Positions 53,166 to 61,687 of a stretch of 64,000 nucleotides of DNA are shown in pieces; positions within the stretch are counted from its first letter, which is position 1, and each line of letters begins with the position of its first letter. Under the pieces are notes generated by a model that saw nothing but the letters and a program-made list of their open reading frames with translations, was not told where the DNA came from and ran no database searches. The translations under genes and the position numbers were made by a program. Source of the DNA: Thermoanaerobaculia bacterium (GTDB lineage Bacteria; Acidobacteriota; Thermoanaerobaculia; Multivoradales; J023); NCBI GenBank assembly GCA_030431255.1, contig JAUIJL010000006.1, positions 343,850 to 407,849 of the forward strand, read 5' to 3'.

Positions 53166-54332
53166 ATGACGTACTACTACAAGCTCGGAGACATACCCCA
53201 TAAGCGGCATGTGCAATTCCGCCAGCCGGACGGCTCGCTCTTCCATGAAGAGCTGATGGGGATCCACGGTTTTGCCGGCATCCAATCGATCCTCTATCAC
53301 GTGCACCCGCCGACCGAGGTCCGCGAGGTGGATGTGGTGGCCGACGCCGCCATCGAATACGAAGAGCAAGAGCACCTGCGGCACCGGCACTTCCGTTCGG
53401 ACATGGTGGAGCCCGGTGGAGACGCCGTCCAGGGTCGAGTCCCTTTGATGGGCAACCAAGAAGTGGTGCTCTATGCCGTGCGTCCGACCCGGGCCATGGA
53501 CTACTACTACCGCTTTGCCCACGGCGACGAGGTCATCTTCGTGCACGACGGCACCGGTATTCTGGAGAGCCAATTCGGTCGCTTGAGCTATCGCCCGGGC
53601 GACTATCTGGTGATTCCCACCGGGGTTATGTGGCGCATCATTCCCGACGACGGTGTCGATCAGCGATTCTTTGTGACCGAAGCCTTCGGTCATATCGAGC
53701 CGCCCAAGCGCTATTTGAACCGCTACGGCCAATTCCTGGAGCATTCCCCCTTCTGTGAGCGCGACATTCGGCCGCCCGAAGAGCTCGTGACCTACGACGA
53801 AAAGGGTGAGTTTGAGGTCCACGTCAAGGCCCGGGGACGCATTACCCGCTTCGTCTACGACAACCATCCCCTCGACGTGGTGGGCTGGGACGGGCATCTC
53901 TGGCCTTACGCCTTCAACATTGAAGACTTTGAGCCGATCACCGGCCGTGTTCACCAGCCACCGCCGGTCCACCAGACCTTCGATGGCCCGGGATTCGTCA
54001 TCTGTTCCTTCGTTCCGCGTCTATTCGACTATCACCCCGAAGCCATTCCGGCTCCGTACAACCACTCCAACGTCGATTCCGACGAGGTGTTGTACTACGT
54101 GGAAGGCGACTTCATGTCCCGCAAGGGCATCGATCGTGCCTCGTTGACCGTGCATCCGAACGGCATCCCCCACGGGCCGCACCCCGGCACCTATGAGGCC
54201 TCGATCGGCAAGGAGAAAACCGAAGAGCTGGCGGTCATGGTCGATACCTTCCGGCCGCTCAAGATCGCCAAATCGGTGTTGTCCATGGAAGACGCCGACT
54301 ATCCCTTCAGCTGGTTGCCGAAGAACCACTGA
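53166..54332 (+). CDS. hmgA: Homogentisate 1,2-dioxygenase
   Basis: A 388-residue cupin dioxygenase that opens homogentisate to maleylacetoacetate. Start MTYYYKLGDIPHKRHVQFR is typical of bacterial short forms. The iron-binding region is seen in PYNHSNVDSDEVLYYVEGDF (His and Glu ligands) and HPNGIPHGPHPG (His). It is shorter than the human enzyme (445) but matches bacterial lengths. Maleylacetoacetate isomerase and fumarylacetoacetase are not in the window, so the pathway finishes elsewhere. Its stop codon overlaps the next gene start. Confidence 0.96.
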   Translation: MTYYYKLGDIPHKRHVQFRQPDGSLFHEELMGIHGFAGIQSILYHVHPPTEVREVDVVADAAIEYEEQEHLRHRHFRSDMVEPGGDAVQGRVPLMGNQEVVLYAVRPTRAMDYYYRFAHGDEVIFVHDGTGILESQFGRLSYRPGDYLVIPTGVMWRIIPDDGVDQRFFVTEAFGHIEPPKRYLNRYGQFLEHSPFCERDIRPPEELVTYDEKGEFEVHVKARGRITRFVYDNHPLDVVGWDGHLWPYAFNIEDFEPITGRVHQPPPVHQTFDGPGFVICSFVPRLFDYHPEAIPAPYNHSNVDSDEVLYYVEGDFMSRKGIDRASLTVHPNGIPHGPHPGTYEASIGKEKTEELAVMVDTFRPLKIAKSVLSMEDADYPFSWLPKNH

Positions 54333-54988
54333 TGCGGATCTTCTTGATCCACGGCATGGGTCGAACCCCCGCTTCCATGTGGGGGTTGTCCGTGGCGTTG
54401 CGGCTGGCCGGCCACCGACCCAGCCTCTTCGGATATTCAGTCATGTTTGAGTCCCTCGAGCGGATCGCCGAGAGATTCCATCGGCATATCGAGAAGACCC
54501 TTGCGGAGGATCGCGAAGAGCCCGCGGCAGACGGCTCGGCGGTGGTTCCCGCCACCGCCGAGGTCCCCTACGCGGTGATCGGCCACTCTCTGGGCAACAT
54601 CATCACCCGGTTGACCTTGCCGCAGCTGCCGCCGGGATTCCAGAGATTCATCATGTTGGCTCCCCCCAACAGCTCGCCCGCCATGGCGAGAGAGCTTCAG
54701 GATCATCCTCTCTACCAGGCGGTCACCCGGGACGCCGGACAGAAGCTGTGCGATGACGAGTTCTACGAGGGATTGCCGATTCCCGACATGCCGGCGTTGA
54801 TTCTCGCGGGTACTCGCGGCTTCGATGCCTCTTGGCACCCCCTCGGCCACAAGGTCAACGACGCGGTCGTGGCCCTCGACGAGACCCGCTTGGCGGACAT
54901 TCAGGTGGAAGAGGTGCCGGGTATCCACTCTTTTCTGATGAATCGCCCCGATGTCATCTCTCGCATCAAAGAATTCCTCTCTTATTGA
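54332..54988 (+). CDS. Alpha/beta hydrolase coupled to hmgA
   Basis: A 218-residue alpha/beta-hydrolase-fold protein. IFLIHGMGRTPASMW forms the oxyanion loop, the nucleophile is in VIGHSLGNII (about Ser89), and the acid and base are plausibly in VNDAVVALDE and VPGIHSFLM. A lipase or PGAP1-like esterase fold is likely. The TGATG overlap with hmgA shows coupling, so it may process a product of aromatic breakdown, or simply share the transcript. It is not a fumarylacetoacetase. Confidence 0.82.
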   Translation: MRIFLIHGMGRTPASMWGLSVALRLAGHRPSLFGYSVMFESLERIAERFHRHIEKTLAEDREEPAADGSAVVPATAEVPYAVIGHSLGNIITRLTLPQLPPGFQRFIMLAPPNSSPAMARELQDHPLYQAVTRDAGQKLCDDEFYEGLPIPDMPALILAGTRGFDASWHPLGHKVNDAVVALDETRLADIQVEEVPGIHSFLMNRPDVISRIKEFLSY

Positions 54989-55241
54989 GAGCTGGCCTGC
55001 TCCCGTGGTGTGCCTTCCCAGCCCGCTCAGAAATGGACCCTTGCGGCGTCCCCCGCGCGTCGCAAAGATTGCTCGTCTAAGAACGGATGAGAGAATTGGC
55101 GACTCATTGAGCTCCTCCAAAAGAATCCTGTCTGGTAGAATCCGCGTTCCAAGTTGATGGACACGTGTTCTAGCGTCACGGGCAAGCGTTCGTGAGCACC
55201 CGCAGGAGGAGGAGCCGGCCCTAGCCGGGACCAAGTCGCCC

Positions 55242-55961
55242 ATGGCGTATACATCCGAGGAATACAAGCCAAGGCAGAATGTCTTCAAGCAAGGCGAGTC
55301 GGGCAGCTATATGTGCCTGGTCCAGAAGGGCGAGTTTGAGGTCATCCAGGAGCTCGGTGGCTACGAGAAACAAGTAGCCGTGCTTCAACGCGGCGATTTC
55401 TTCGGCGAGATGGCCATTCTCGACGACGAGCCGCGCACCCATTCCGTCCGTGCGAAGGCCGAAGCCAAGCTGATCAAAATCGAGCGCAACGACTTTCCGG
55501 GTCTGCTGATCAAGAAACCGGAAATCGCCGTGCGCATGATCAGGAAGCTCGGTAATCGATTGTCGGAAGCCCAGGACATGTTGTTGCGCGCATGGGCCGG
55601 TGCGGAAAGCATCTCCTCCGACGCCCCGACCATGGTCGAAAGCCGAGCTCGCTTGGTGTATCTCACCAACAACACCGAGCTGGAGCTGGCGGTGCAGCCG
55701 GAGGTCAAAATCGGTCGAGTCGACCCGGTCAACAACGTCGAGCCGGACATCGACCTGACCCAGATCGACACCCAGCTGACCACAAGCCGCCGCCACGCCA
55801 AGATTCTGCGCCGGGCCGACGGTTTCTACATCCTGGAAGAACGGGCGACCAACGGCACCTTCGTCAACGGCCAACGGATTTCCGCCGAGCGACCGCTGCT
55901 GATTCGATCCGGCGATGACATCATGTTCGGTGCGGTTCGAATGAGATTTTTAGTGGATTGA
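55242..55961 (+). CDS. Cyclic-nucleotide-binding and FHA-domain fusion protein
   Basis: A 239-residue soluble signalling protein. Residues about 10-115 form a cNMP-binding domain with the phosphate-binding GDFFGEMAILDDEPRTHSV. Residues about 150-239 form an FHA domain, with KIGRVDPVNN, TSRRHAKILRR and ATNGTFVNGQRI, which binds phosphothreonine. The pair suggests a receptor that integrates a cyclic nucleotide or similar ligand with Ser/Thr kinase output, such as the kinase at 22758-26255; no direct link is shown. It is a lone gene with a 253-base upstream region. Confidence 0.9.
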   Translation: MAYTSEEYKPRQNVFKQGESGSYMCLVQKGEFEVIQELGGYEKQVAVLQRGDFFGEMAILDDEPRTHSVRAKAEAKLIKIERNDFPGLLIKKPEIAVRMIRKLGNRLSEAQDMLLRAWAGAESISSDAPTMVESRARLVYLTNNTELELAVQPEVKIGRVDPVNNVEPDIDLTQIDTQLTTSRRHAKILRRADGFYILEERATNGTFVNGQRISAERPLLIRSGDDIMFGAVRMRFLVD

Positions 55962-56106
55962 TGATCGATTTAGCCCTGCCGCGATCCAAAGACGGTCGTC
56001 ACACGTAAGAACAACGAGCAACCGAGCCCGCGGCACCACGGCCGAAATCGCGGCTCTACGCTTCACTCGTCTCATCCTTCGATTGCCTTTTTGGAGGTAG
56101 TAAACC

Positions 56107-57261
56107 TTGCTGACCCAGATCGACGCGGAATCCGCGGTCAAGGAGCGCTACGGCGCCGCCGCCCAAGCCCAGGAAGCCCAGCTTTGCTGTCCGGTGGATT
56201 ACGATCCCCAATATTTGAAAATCATTCCCCAAGAAGTCATCGAGCGAGACTACGGTTGTGGTGACCCGTCGAAACATCTGAAAAAGGGTGAAACCGTGCT
56301 CGACTTGGGTAGCGGCACGGGCAAGATCTGCTTCATTGCCTCCCAGGTGGTCGGCGCCGAAGGTAAGGTCATCGGCATCGACATGACGTCCGAGATGTTG
56401 GATGTGGCCCGGCGGAATACTCCGGTGGTGGCCGAGCGAACCGGCTTCGACAACGTGGAGTTTCGGCGTGGCCGGATTCAGGATCTCGCCCTAGATCTCG
56501 AGCTTCTGGAGCAGCATCTAAAGGAATCCCCGGTTTCCACTACCGAAGGATTCTTCGAGCTCGAATCCATAGCTAGCCGGCTTCGCCGGGAGCGCCCGTT
56601 GGTGGAAAACGATTCTGTCGACGTGGTGGTTTCCAATTGCGTCCTCAACCTGGTCGCTGATGTGGAAAAACACCAAATGTTCCGCGAGATTCACCGGGTG
56701 CTGCGTCGCGGCGGCCGGGCAGTGATTTCCGACATCGTTTCCGACGAGCGGGTCAGCGACGAGATGCAACGGGATCCGGAGCTTTGGAGCGGCTGTATTT
56801 CCGGTGCGCTCACCGAGCACGGTTTCCTGAAGGCATTTGAGGACGCGGGTTTTTACGGCGTTCGGGTCCTCGAACGGCAGGAGGAGCCTTGGCAAACCGT
56901 TGCCGGCATCGAGTTTCGCTCGTTGACCGTCGAGGCCTTCAAAGGCAAGGAAGGCCCTTGTTTGGAGCGGAATCAAGCGGTGATCTACCGGGGTCCGTTC
57001 AAAGAGGTGTTGGACGACGATGGCCATCGCATGGAACGCGGGCGCCGCTACGCAGTGTGCGACAAGACCTATCAGATGTACAAACGGGCCCCCTATCAAG
57101 GTCAATTCGACTTTATCGAGCCCCGGATCCAGATCCCGCTCGAGCAAGCTCAGCCGTTCGATTGTGCTCGAACCGTTGAGCGAGATCCCCGGGAGACCAA
57201 AGGGGAAGGTTATTCGCTGACCACAGAAGTGGAAGCCTGCTGCGGACCGGATTGCTGCTGA
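56107..57261 (+). CDS. arsM: ArsM-type arsenite methyltransferase with extended C-terminus
   Basis: A 384-residue SAM-dependent methyltransferase. The three arsenic-binding cysteines of ArsM are placed as expected: Cys51 in DYGCGDP, Cys178 in VVSNCVLNLV and Cys230 in SGCISGAL. SAM motif VLDLGSGTGKICF is at about 64-76. Past residue 275 comes an extension with a VIYRGPFKEVLDDDGH motif and further cysteines, ending CCGPDCC; a CC pair also lies at 27-28. These extra cysteine pairs suggest additional metalloid or thiol chemistry. TTG start at 56107 follows GGAGGTAG. It overlaps nothing upstream and is followed at once by the radical SAM gene. Confidence 0.88.
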   Translation: MLTQIDAESAVKERYGAAAQAQEAQLCCPVDYDPQYLKIIPQEVIERDYGCGDPSKHLKKGETVLDLGSGTGKICFIASQVVGAEGKVIGIDMTSEMLDVARRNTPVVAERTGFDNVEFRRGRIQDLALDLELLEQHLKESPVSTTEGFFELESIASRLRRERPLVENDSVDVVVSNCVLNLVADVEKHQMFREIHRVLRRGGRAVISDIVSDERVSDEMQRDPELWSGCISGALTEHGFLKAFEDAGFYGVRVLERQEEPWQTVAGIEFRSLTVEAFKGKEGPCLERNQAVIYRGPFKEVLDDDGHRMERGRRYAVCDKTYQMYKRAPYQGQFDFIEPRIQIPLEQAQPFDCARTVERDPRETKGEGYSLTTEVEACCGPDCC

Positions 57262-57263
57262 GG

Positions 57264-58202
57264 ATGGCCGGCTCCGCGGAAAACGTCGTCGAAACAGGCA
57301 ACGCAGCCGGCCGAGCTGCGACCGGCCGAGCTGCGGCGAGACAAGCCGTGCCCCGGGTCGAGCTGCGTTCCCTCGACACGTTGTGGTTTCAGGTCGCGGG
57401 CACATTGTGCAATCTGGCGTGCAACCACTGCTTCATCTCGTGCTCTCCCACCAACCACACCCACGAATACCTGTCTCTCGAAGAGGTTCAGCGGTATTTG
57501 GACGAGGCCGTGCAGCTCGGGGTTAAGGAGTACTACTTCACCGGAGGCGAGCCGTTTCTGAATCCCGACATGGAGGCGATTTTAGAGGCCACCTTGAAGC
57601 TCGGTCCGGCCACGGTCTTGACCAACGGTTTGTTGTTGGATCCCGAGCGATGTGCTCGGTTGGCGGCGATCGCCCAGGCTTCGGAATATTCCTTTGATCT
57701 CAGAATCTCAATCGACGGCTATGACGCTGAGGGCAACGATCCGATCCGCGGCCCCGGCACCTTCGATCGCATTCTCGAAGGGGCTCAAAATGCCCAACGG
57801 GCCGGCGTCAACCCGGTGTTGACGGTGACCGAGGTGCGCGAGGAGAACGGCTCTCGTCGAGGGCGGGAAAAGTTCATGGCATTGCTCAGGGAGCTGGGCA
57901 TCGAGCGTCCACGATTGAAGATCTTGCCGGTCTTTCACCTCGGCGCCGAGGCTCAACGGAGCGGTGCCTACGAGGCGTGGCAGAAACTTGCCGACCAAGA
58001 TGCCGCGGGTGAGGGCTGGGACCACCTTCAATGCAGCTCGTGCCGGATGGTCACGGACCAGGGGGTGTGGGTGTGCCCGATCTTGGTCAACGAGCCCGAG
58101 GGCCGCATGGGACAGACCTTGGCCGACACCCTCGACAGCTTCCCTCTCGAGCACCCGGCATGTTGGACTTGCCATGTCCACGGCGTGAGCTGCCGAACCT
58201 AG
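57264..58202 (+). CDS. Radical SAM protein with SPASM-like cysteine-rich C-terminus
   Basis: A 312-residue radical SAM enzyme. The CxxxCxxC motif is CNLACNHC with Cys49, Cys53 and Cys56, followed by FTGGEPFLNPDME and LTNGLLLDPER. The C-terminus carries CSSCRMVTDQGVWVCPILVNEP and ACWTCHVHGVSC, enough cysteines for an auxiliary cluster. The ATG at 57264 follows the arsM stop by two bases; a TTG at 57252 would overlap it. A tandem 15-base duplication (57307-57336) encodes Ala/Gly/Arg-rich residues near the N-terminus. It differs from ArsS of arsenosugar clusters in sequence around the cluster motif. Substrate unknown. Confidence 0.88.
   Translation: MAGSAENVVETGNAAGRAATGRAAARQAVPRVELRSLDTLWFQVAGTLCNLACNHCFISCSPTNHTHEYLSLEEVQRYLDEAVQLGVKEYYFTGGEPFLNPDMEAILEATLKLGPATVLTNGLLLDPERCARLAAIAQASEYSFDLRISIDGYDAEGNDPIRGPGTFDRILEGAQNAQRAGVNPVLTVTEVREENGSRRGREKFMALLRELGIERPRLKILPVFHLGAEAQRSGAYEAWQKLADQDAAGEGWDHLQCSSCRMVTDQGVWVCPILVNEPEGRMGQTLADTLDSFPLEHPACWTCHVHGVSCRT
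57307..57336. repeat. 15-base duplication in the radical SAM gene
   Basis: The unit CCGGCCGAGCTGCGA/G is present twice head to tail, with one terminal mismatch. It extends an Ala/Arg-rich N-terminal leader that precedes the catalytic core. Confidence 0.7.
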
Positions 58203-58261
58203 ACGGACGAGCCCAATTTTGGGCCAACAGCCCGGACATTCCGTTCGTGCGAGGCGTATCC

Positions 58262-59284
58262 ATGAGCCATCGAATTCCAGAAGATCAATCCGTAAGGCTC
58301 GACCGAGCCCTGCTCCGGGAGCATCGGGAGAAGCTACAAGCCCACCGCGGTAAAGCGACCTGGGGCGAGAAGCTGGTTCCCTTGCGGGAATTCAAAGAGG
58401 CGGCCCAAGGTTATGGTCGAGCCCTCGAGCCGAAGCACCGGGAGCAAGAGGTCAGTCGCTTCTTGGACGCCCGCAACGACGGGATACCCCATGAGGGACC
58501 CTTCTCGAAAATCGTCGCCTTTGGTGGTATTTACAACAATAGCTACGGCCTGGAAGCTGTGCTCGAGCAGGCGTCGGCAAGCGGGGCCGAGGCAACCTAT
58601 TGCCTGGGTGACTTCGGGGGGTTTGGTCCGCACCCCGAAAAGGTCTGGCCGCTGCTGGTCCAAGGTGGCGTCCGTTGCATCCAAGGCAACTACGAGGAAT
58701 CGTTGTCGTCGGGTAGGGACGATTGCAATTGCGGTTATTCCGATCCGAGAGACAACCATTTCGCCACCATCTCCTATGGTTATACCGCGGAGAATTGCTC
58801 TCCGGAGTTCCGTGCTTGGATGGGTACCCACCCCAAACGACGTCGGGTGTTGGTGGGAGATCGCCGGGTTCTTCTGGTTCACGGCTCACCGCGCCAAGTG
58901 AACGAATTTCTCTTCGCCTCTACCAGTCCGACGGCGTTCCTGGAGGTCTTGCTCGATCAAGAGCAGTGTGACGCGATCCTGTGCACCCATACGGGGCTTC
59001 ACTGGCACCGCAAGCTGCCCTCGGGTCGGGATGTGGTCAATGTGGGAGTGATAGGGCGACCGGCCAACGACGGCAATACCCATGTTTGGTATGCCGAAAT
59101 CACTGATCGAGGTTCCGAGCTCGGTGTTCAGCTCAAACCGTTATCCTATGACTTTCAGGCGTTGGCCCAGGACATGCGCGCGGCAGGCTTGCCCGAAGAG
59201 TTTGTGGAGACCGTTCTGACCGGCTGGTGGACGACCTGCCTCGAGATTCTGCCGGCCCGTGAGCGCGCGTCATCACGATTCTGA
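58262..59284 (+). CDS. Metallophosphoesterase with altered first metal motif
   Basis: A 340-residue calcineurin-like phosphoesterase. Motifs II-V are present: GDFGGFGPHPEKVW (GDxxG), GNYEESL (GNHE-like), LLVHGSP and LCTHTGLHW. Motif I, normally DxHGN, is FGGIYNNSYGLEAVL: the metal-binding aspartate is a glycine and the histidine a tyrosine. The residual fold is otherwise typical of YfcE-type enzymes. GAGG lies before the ATG at 58262. It lies 59 bases after the radical SAM gene, in the same direction. Loss of motif I may mean altered metal use or a non-hydrolytic role. Confidence 0.82.
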   Translation: MSHRIPEDQSVRLDRALLREHREKLQAHRGKATWGEKLVPLREFKEAAQGYGRALEPKHREQEVSRFLDARNDGIPHEGPFSKIVAFGGIYNNSYGLEAVLEQASASGAEATYCLGDFGGFGPHPEKVWPLLVQGGVRCIQGNYEESLSSGRDDCNCGYSDPRDNHFATISYGYTAENCSPEFRAWMGTHPKRRRVLVGDRRVLLVHGSPRQVNEFLFASTSPTAFLEVLLDQEQCDAILCTHTGLHWHRKLPSGRDVVNVGVIGRPANDGNTHVWYAEITDRGSELGVQLKPLSYDFQALAQDMRAAGLPEEFVETVLTGWWTTCLEILPARERASSRF

Positions 59285-59325
59285 CTCGGGGTTTCGTTTT
59301 GTTCCGAGACGAGGTGGAGATTTCG

Positions 59326-60561
59326 ATGGGTGAAACAGCGAAAGAAGCGACAGCCGAGAACCTGAAAGGTCATATCGCAATTCTCGGCGCGGGACCGACC
59401 GGAATCGAAGCGGCCCTAGCCGCACACGAGCACGGTTACGGCTTCAGCCTCTACGAAGCCTCGCCTCAGATTGCCGGTCACGTCCAGAGCTGGAGCCATG
59501 TCAGGCTCTTCACTCCGTGGGCCATGAATATCTCGGCCAGGATGTCCCGCGCCCTGGAGCGACAAGGTTTGGATCTTCCCGAGCCGGATGACTATCCCAC
59601 TGGAGGAGACCTGGTCCGTCGCCTATTCGATCCCTTGAGCCGACTGCCGGAAATCGCTCCGAGCCTCGCGCTCGGAACCAAGGTGATCTCCGTGGGTCGG
59701 GAGGGTCTGCTCAAACACGAGGAAATCGGCAGCGAGCTCAGGTCCCATCGTCCATTCAGGCTGCTGTTGGAGAGTGCCGACGGTAAGGAGCGGCTGGAAT
59801 CCGCGGATGTGGTGCTCGACTGCTCGGGCAACGCGGTCCCGAATACCTTAGGGGGAAGCGGGCTGCCGGCTCTCGGTGAGAGGCATCTGGAAAATCGGAT
59901 CGGGAGAGAGGTTCCGGGCTCGGAGGAGCTGCGTCGTCTGGCGGATCAACGAATCCTGTTGGTGGGTGCCGGGCATTCTGCACAAACGGCTCTTCGAGAG
60001 CTCGCGGGTCTGGCGAAAGAGCATCCGGACACACAAATCCACTGGGTCTTGCGGGGGCAAGCGCCCGCGCCCTTGGAGGACGATCCGCTGGAAGAGCGCT
60101 TTCGCCTGATGTCCCATGCGGCTGATCTTGCAGCCGCCCAGCCGGACTATCTGACCATTCATGAGCGATGCACCGTCGACGGCTTGGCGGAGCAGGGGGA
60201 GGCCCCCAATGAGCACCCGGTCTCCGTCACCTTACGGCGCCTAGACGGAACCACCGAAAACGTGGAGGCCGATCATATTCTCGCCCTAACCGGCCGGGTC
60301 GGAGATCATCTGCTGTATCGCCAGCTGCAAGTCCACGAGTGTTACGCCACCAGCGGGCCCATGAAACTGGCCGCAGCCTTGTTGGGGGCCTCAGGCGCGG
60401 GTGGCGATTGTTTGGCTCAGACAAGCCTCGGACCCGAGACTTTACGCAGCCCGGAGCCCGGATTCTTTATCCTGGGAAGCAAGTCTTACGGCCGGCGAAA
60501 CGACTACTTGATGCAGGTGGGCTGGCAGCAAGTGGACGAGATCTTCCAGCTCCTGGACTGA
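59326..60561 (+). CDS. FAD/NAD(P)-dependent oxidoreductase, flavin monooxygenase-like
   Basis: A 411-residue flavoprotein. FAD loop ILGAGPTGIEAALAAHEHGYGFSLYEAS is at about residue 17, and a second Rossmann loop ILLVGAGHSAQTALRELAGL near 210 should bind NADPH. The segment HVQSWSHVRLFTPWAMNIS after the first loop marks the flavin monooxygenase/thioredoxin reductase-like group. It begins 41 bases after the phosphoesterase stop, with GGAG before the ATG at 59326, and completes a four-gene run with arsM and the radical SAM gene. It probably oxidises or hydroxylates a cassette intermediate. Confidence 0.85.
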   Translation: MGETAKEATAENLKGHIAILGAGPTGIEAALAAHEHGYGFSLYEASPQIAGHVQSWSHVRLFTPWAMNISARMSRALERQGLDLPEPDDYPTGGDLVRRLFDPLSRLPEIAPSLALGTKVISVGREGLLKHEEIGSELRSHRPFRLLLESADGKERLESADVVLDCSGNAVPNTLGGSGLPALGERHLENRIGREVPGSEELRRLADQRILLVGAGHSAQTALRELAGLAKEHPDTQIHWVLRGQAPAPLEDDPLEERFRLMSHAADLAAAQPDYLTIHERCTVDGLAEQGEAPNEHPVSVTLRRLDGTTENVEADHILALTGRVGDHLLYRQLQVHECYATSGPMKLAAALLGASGAGGDCLAQTSLGPETLRSPEPGFFILGSKSYGRRNDYLMQVGWQQVDEIFQLLD

Positions 60562-60574
60562 CCGAGACCCCGTC

Positions 60575-61228
60575 TCAGCCCAGAAGCCAGTCGGGGAGCC
60601 GGCCAAGGTGGTCGAGTATGGCCACCGGTTGGTGTCGGAGCAGGATCCGCTCCGGGTGAGAGCCGGAAAGCACCGCCACCGCGTCGACCGACGCATTGTT
60701 GGCCATCTTCAGATCGTGACTGGTATCACCCACCATCAACGTTTGCTCGGGTCTGACGCCCAGCTCGTCGATGATTTCCAGCAACATGCCCGGGCTGGGT
60801 TTGGCGGGGGATTCGTCGGCGGTTCTCGAGGCCATGAAAAGCGGACCCAGTCCCGTGCTTTGAAAGTCTCGGTTCAAACCCCGGCGGCTCTTACCGGTAG
60901 CGACCGCCAGGAAGAGCTCTCTTTCGGCGAGGCTTTCGACCGCTTGGCGGGCGTGGGGCAGCAGGCTCAGGCGATCGTGGAAGGTGTGAATCCAGTGGTG
61001 GCTGTAGCGCTTGACCCACGCTTCCCGCTGATTCGGATGGTTCGGCAATAAGCGCTCGGACATCAAGCTGAGGGGCAGGCCGACGAGATGCCGAATATCC
61101 TCGTCCGGCGGAATTGGGACGTCTAAATCGCGGGCACCCTGTTGGGCGCAGGCGACAATGACGCCGATGGAATCCATCACTGTACCGTCCCAGTCGAGAA
61201 CGATCAGCTTGTAGTCGCGAGCGGGCAT
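60575..61228 (-). CDS. HAD-family phosphatase (phosphoglycolate phosphatase-like)
   Basis: A 217-residue haloacid dehalogenase phosphatase. Motif I is IVLDWDGTVMDS with nucleophile Asp (residue 12), motif II ATGKSRRGL, motif III KPSPGMLLEII with Lys, motif IV MVGDTSHDLKMANNA. Subfamily I with a helical cap places it with Gph/PhnX-like enzymes; substrate unclear. The ATG at 61228 has GGAGGAATT upstream. It is convergent with the flavin oxidoreductase after a 13-base gap, so it belongs to a different transcript. Confidence 0.92.
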   Translation of the reverse strand: MPARDYKLIVLDWDGTVMDSIGVIVACAQQGARDLDVPIPPDEDIRHLVGLPLSLMSERLLPNHPNQREAWVKRYSHHWIHTFHDRLSLLPHARQAVESLAERELFLAVATGKSRRGLNRDFQSTGLGPLFMASRTADESPAKPSPGMLLEIIDELGVRPEQTLMVGDTSHDLKMANNASVDAVAVLSGSHPERILLRHQPVAILDHLGRLPDWLLG

Positions 61229-61337
61229 AATTCCTCCATGCGGGCTGTTCCGGGGTGGGATTATGCCGGCATGGAGATAGAAGTCGAGACAGAGGCCGAA
61301 CATTTAGGGCCGAAGAAACGAGCGCGGGAAATGGGTG

Positions 61338-61367
61338 TTGACAAGGATCCTAGAGCTTTCCTACAAT
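61338..61367 (+). promoter_or_regulatory. Predicted sigma70 promoter for tRNA-Asn
   Basis: TTGACA (61338-61343, perfect) and TACAAT (61362-61367, five of six) are separated by 18 bases. The start would be near 61375, giving a roughly 100-base tRNA leader. Confidence 0.65.
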
Positions 61368-61476
61368 CGGCGCCCCGGCGACGGAACCGGTGCCCGAACG
61401 GCGACATCGCACGCCCAAAGCGGCGATGAAAGTTTCGCCCGGCACGGACCGTCCGGCATGGACCTCAAGATTTTGT

Positions 61477-61551
61477 TCCTCGGTAGCTCAATGGTAGAGC
61501 AATCGGCTGTTAACCGATTGGTTGGGGGTTCAAGTCCCTCCCGAGGAGCCA
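61477..61551 (+). tRNA. tRNA-Asn (anticodon GTT)
   Basis: Acceptor stem TCCTCGG pairs with CCGAGGA (61541-61547). The D arm GCTC...GAGC, the anticodon stem ATCGG/CCGAT with loop CTGTTAA, and the T arm with GTTCAAG are all in place. CCA is encoded at 61549-61551. A GTT anticodon decodes AAC and AAU as asparagine. A terminator follows directly. Confidence 0.97.
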
Positions 61552-61558
61552 ACTTTTT

Positions 61559-61588
61559 AACCCCCGTGGGAATCCCCGGGGGTTTCTC
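61559..61588 (+). terminator. Terminator after tRNA-Asn
   Basis: AACCCCCG (61559-61566) and CGGGGGTT (61577-61584) form a perfect eight-pair stem, extended by GGG/CCC inside. The T residues at 61583-61585 and a TCTCGT follow. Confidence 0.75.
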
Positions 61589-61687
61589 GTATGCGCCCTT
61601 CTCCTTCCGATGCGCCAAATCGAGTGTGTCGAGGTGCTGGTTCGAAGACGCGAGCGCTCCAGTCACATAGCTCTCCAAGAGGATCGA

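Noticed and set aside
57264-58202. Naming the radical SAM protein ArsS
   Set aside because: The sequence around the cluster motif and the cysteine-rich C-terminus do not match what I know of ArsS well enough.
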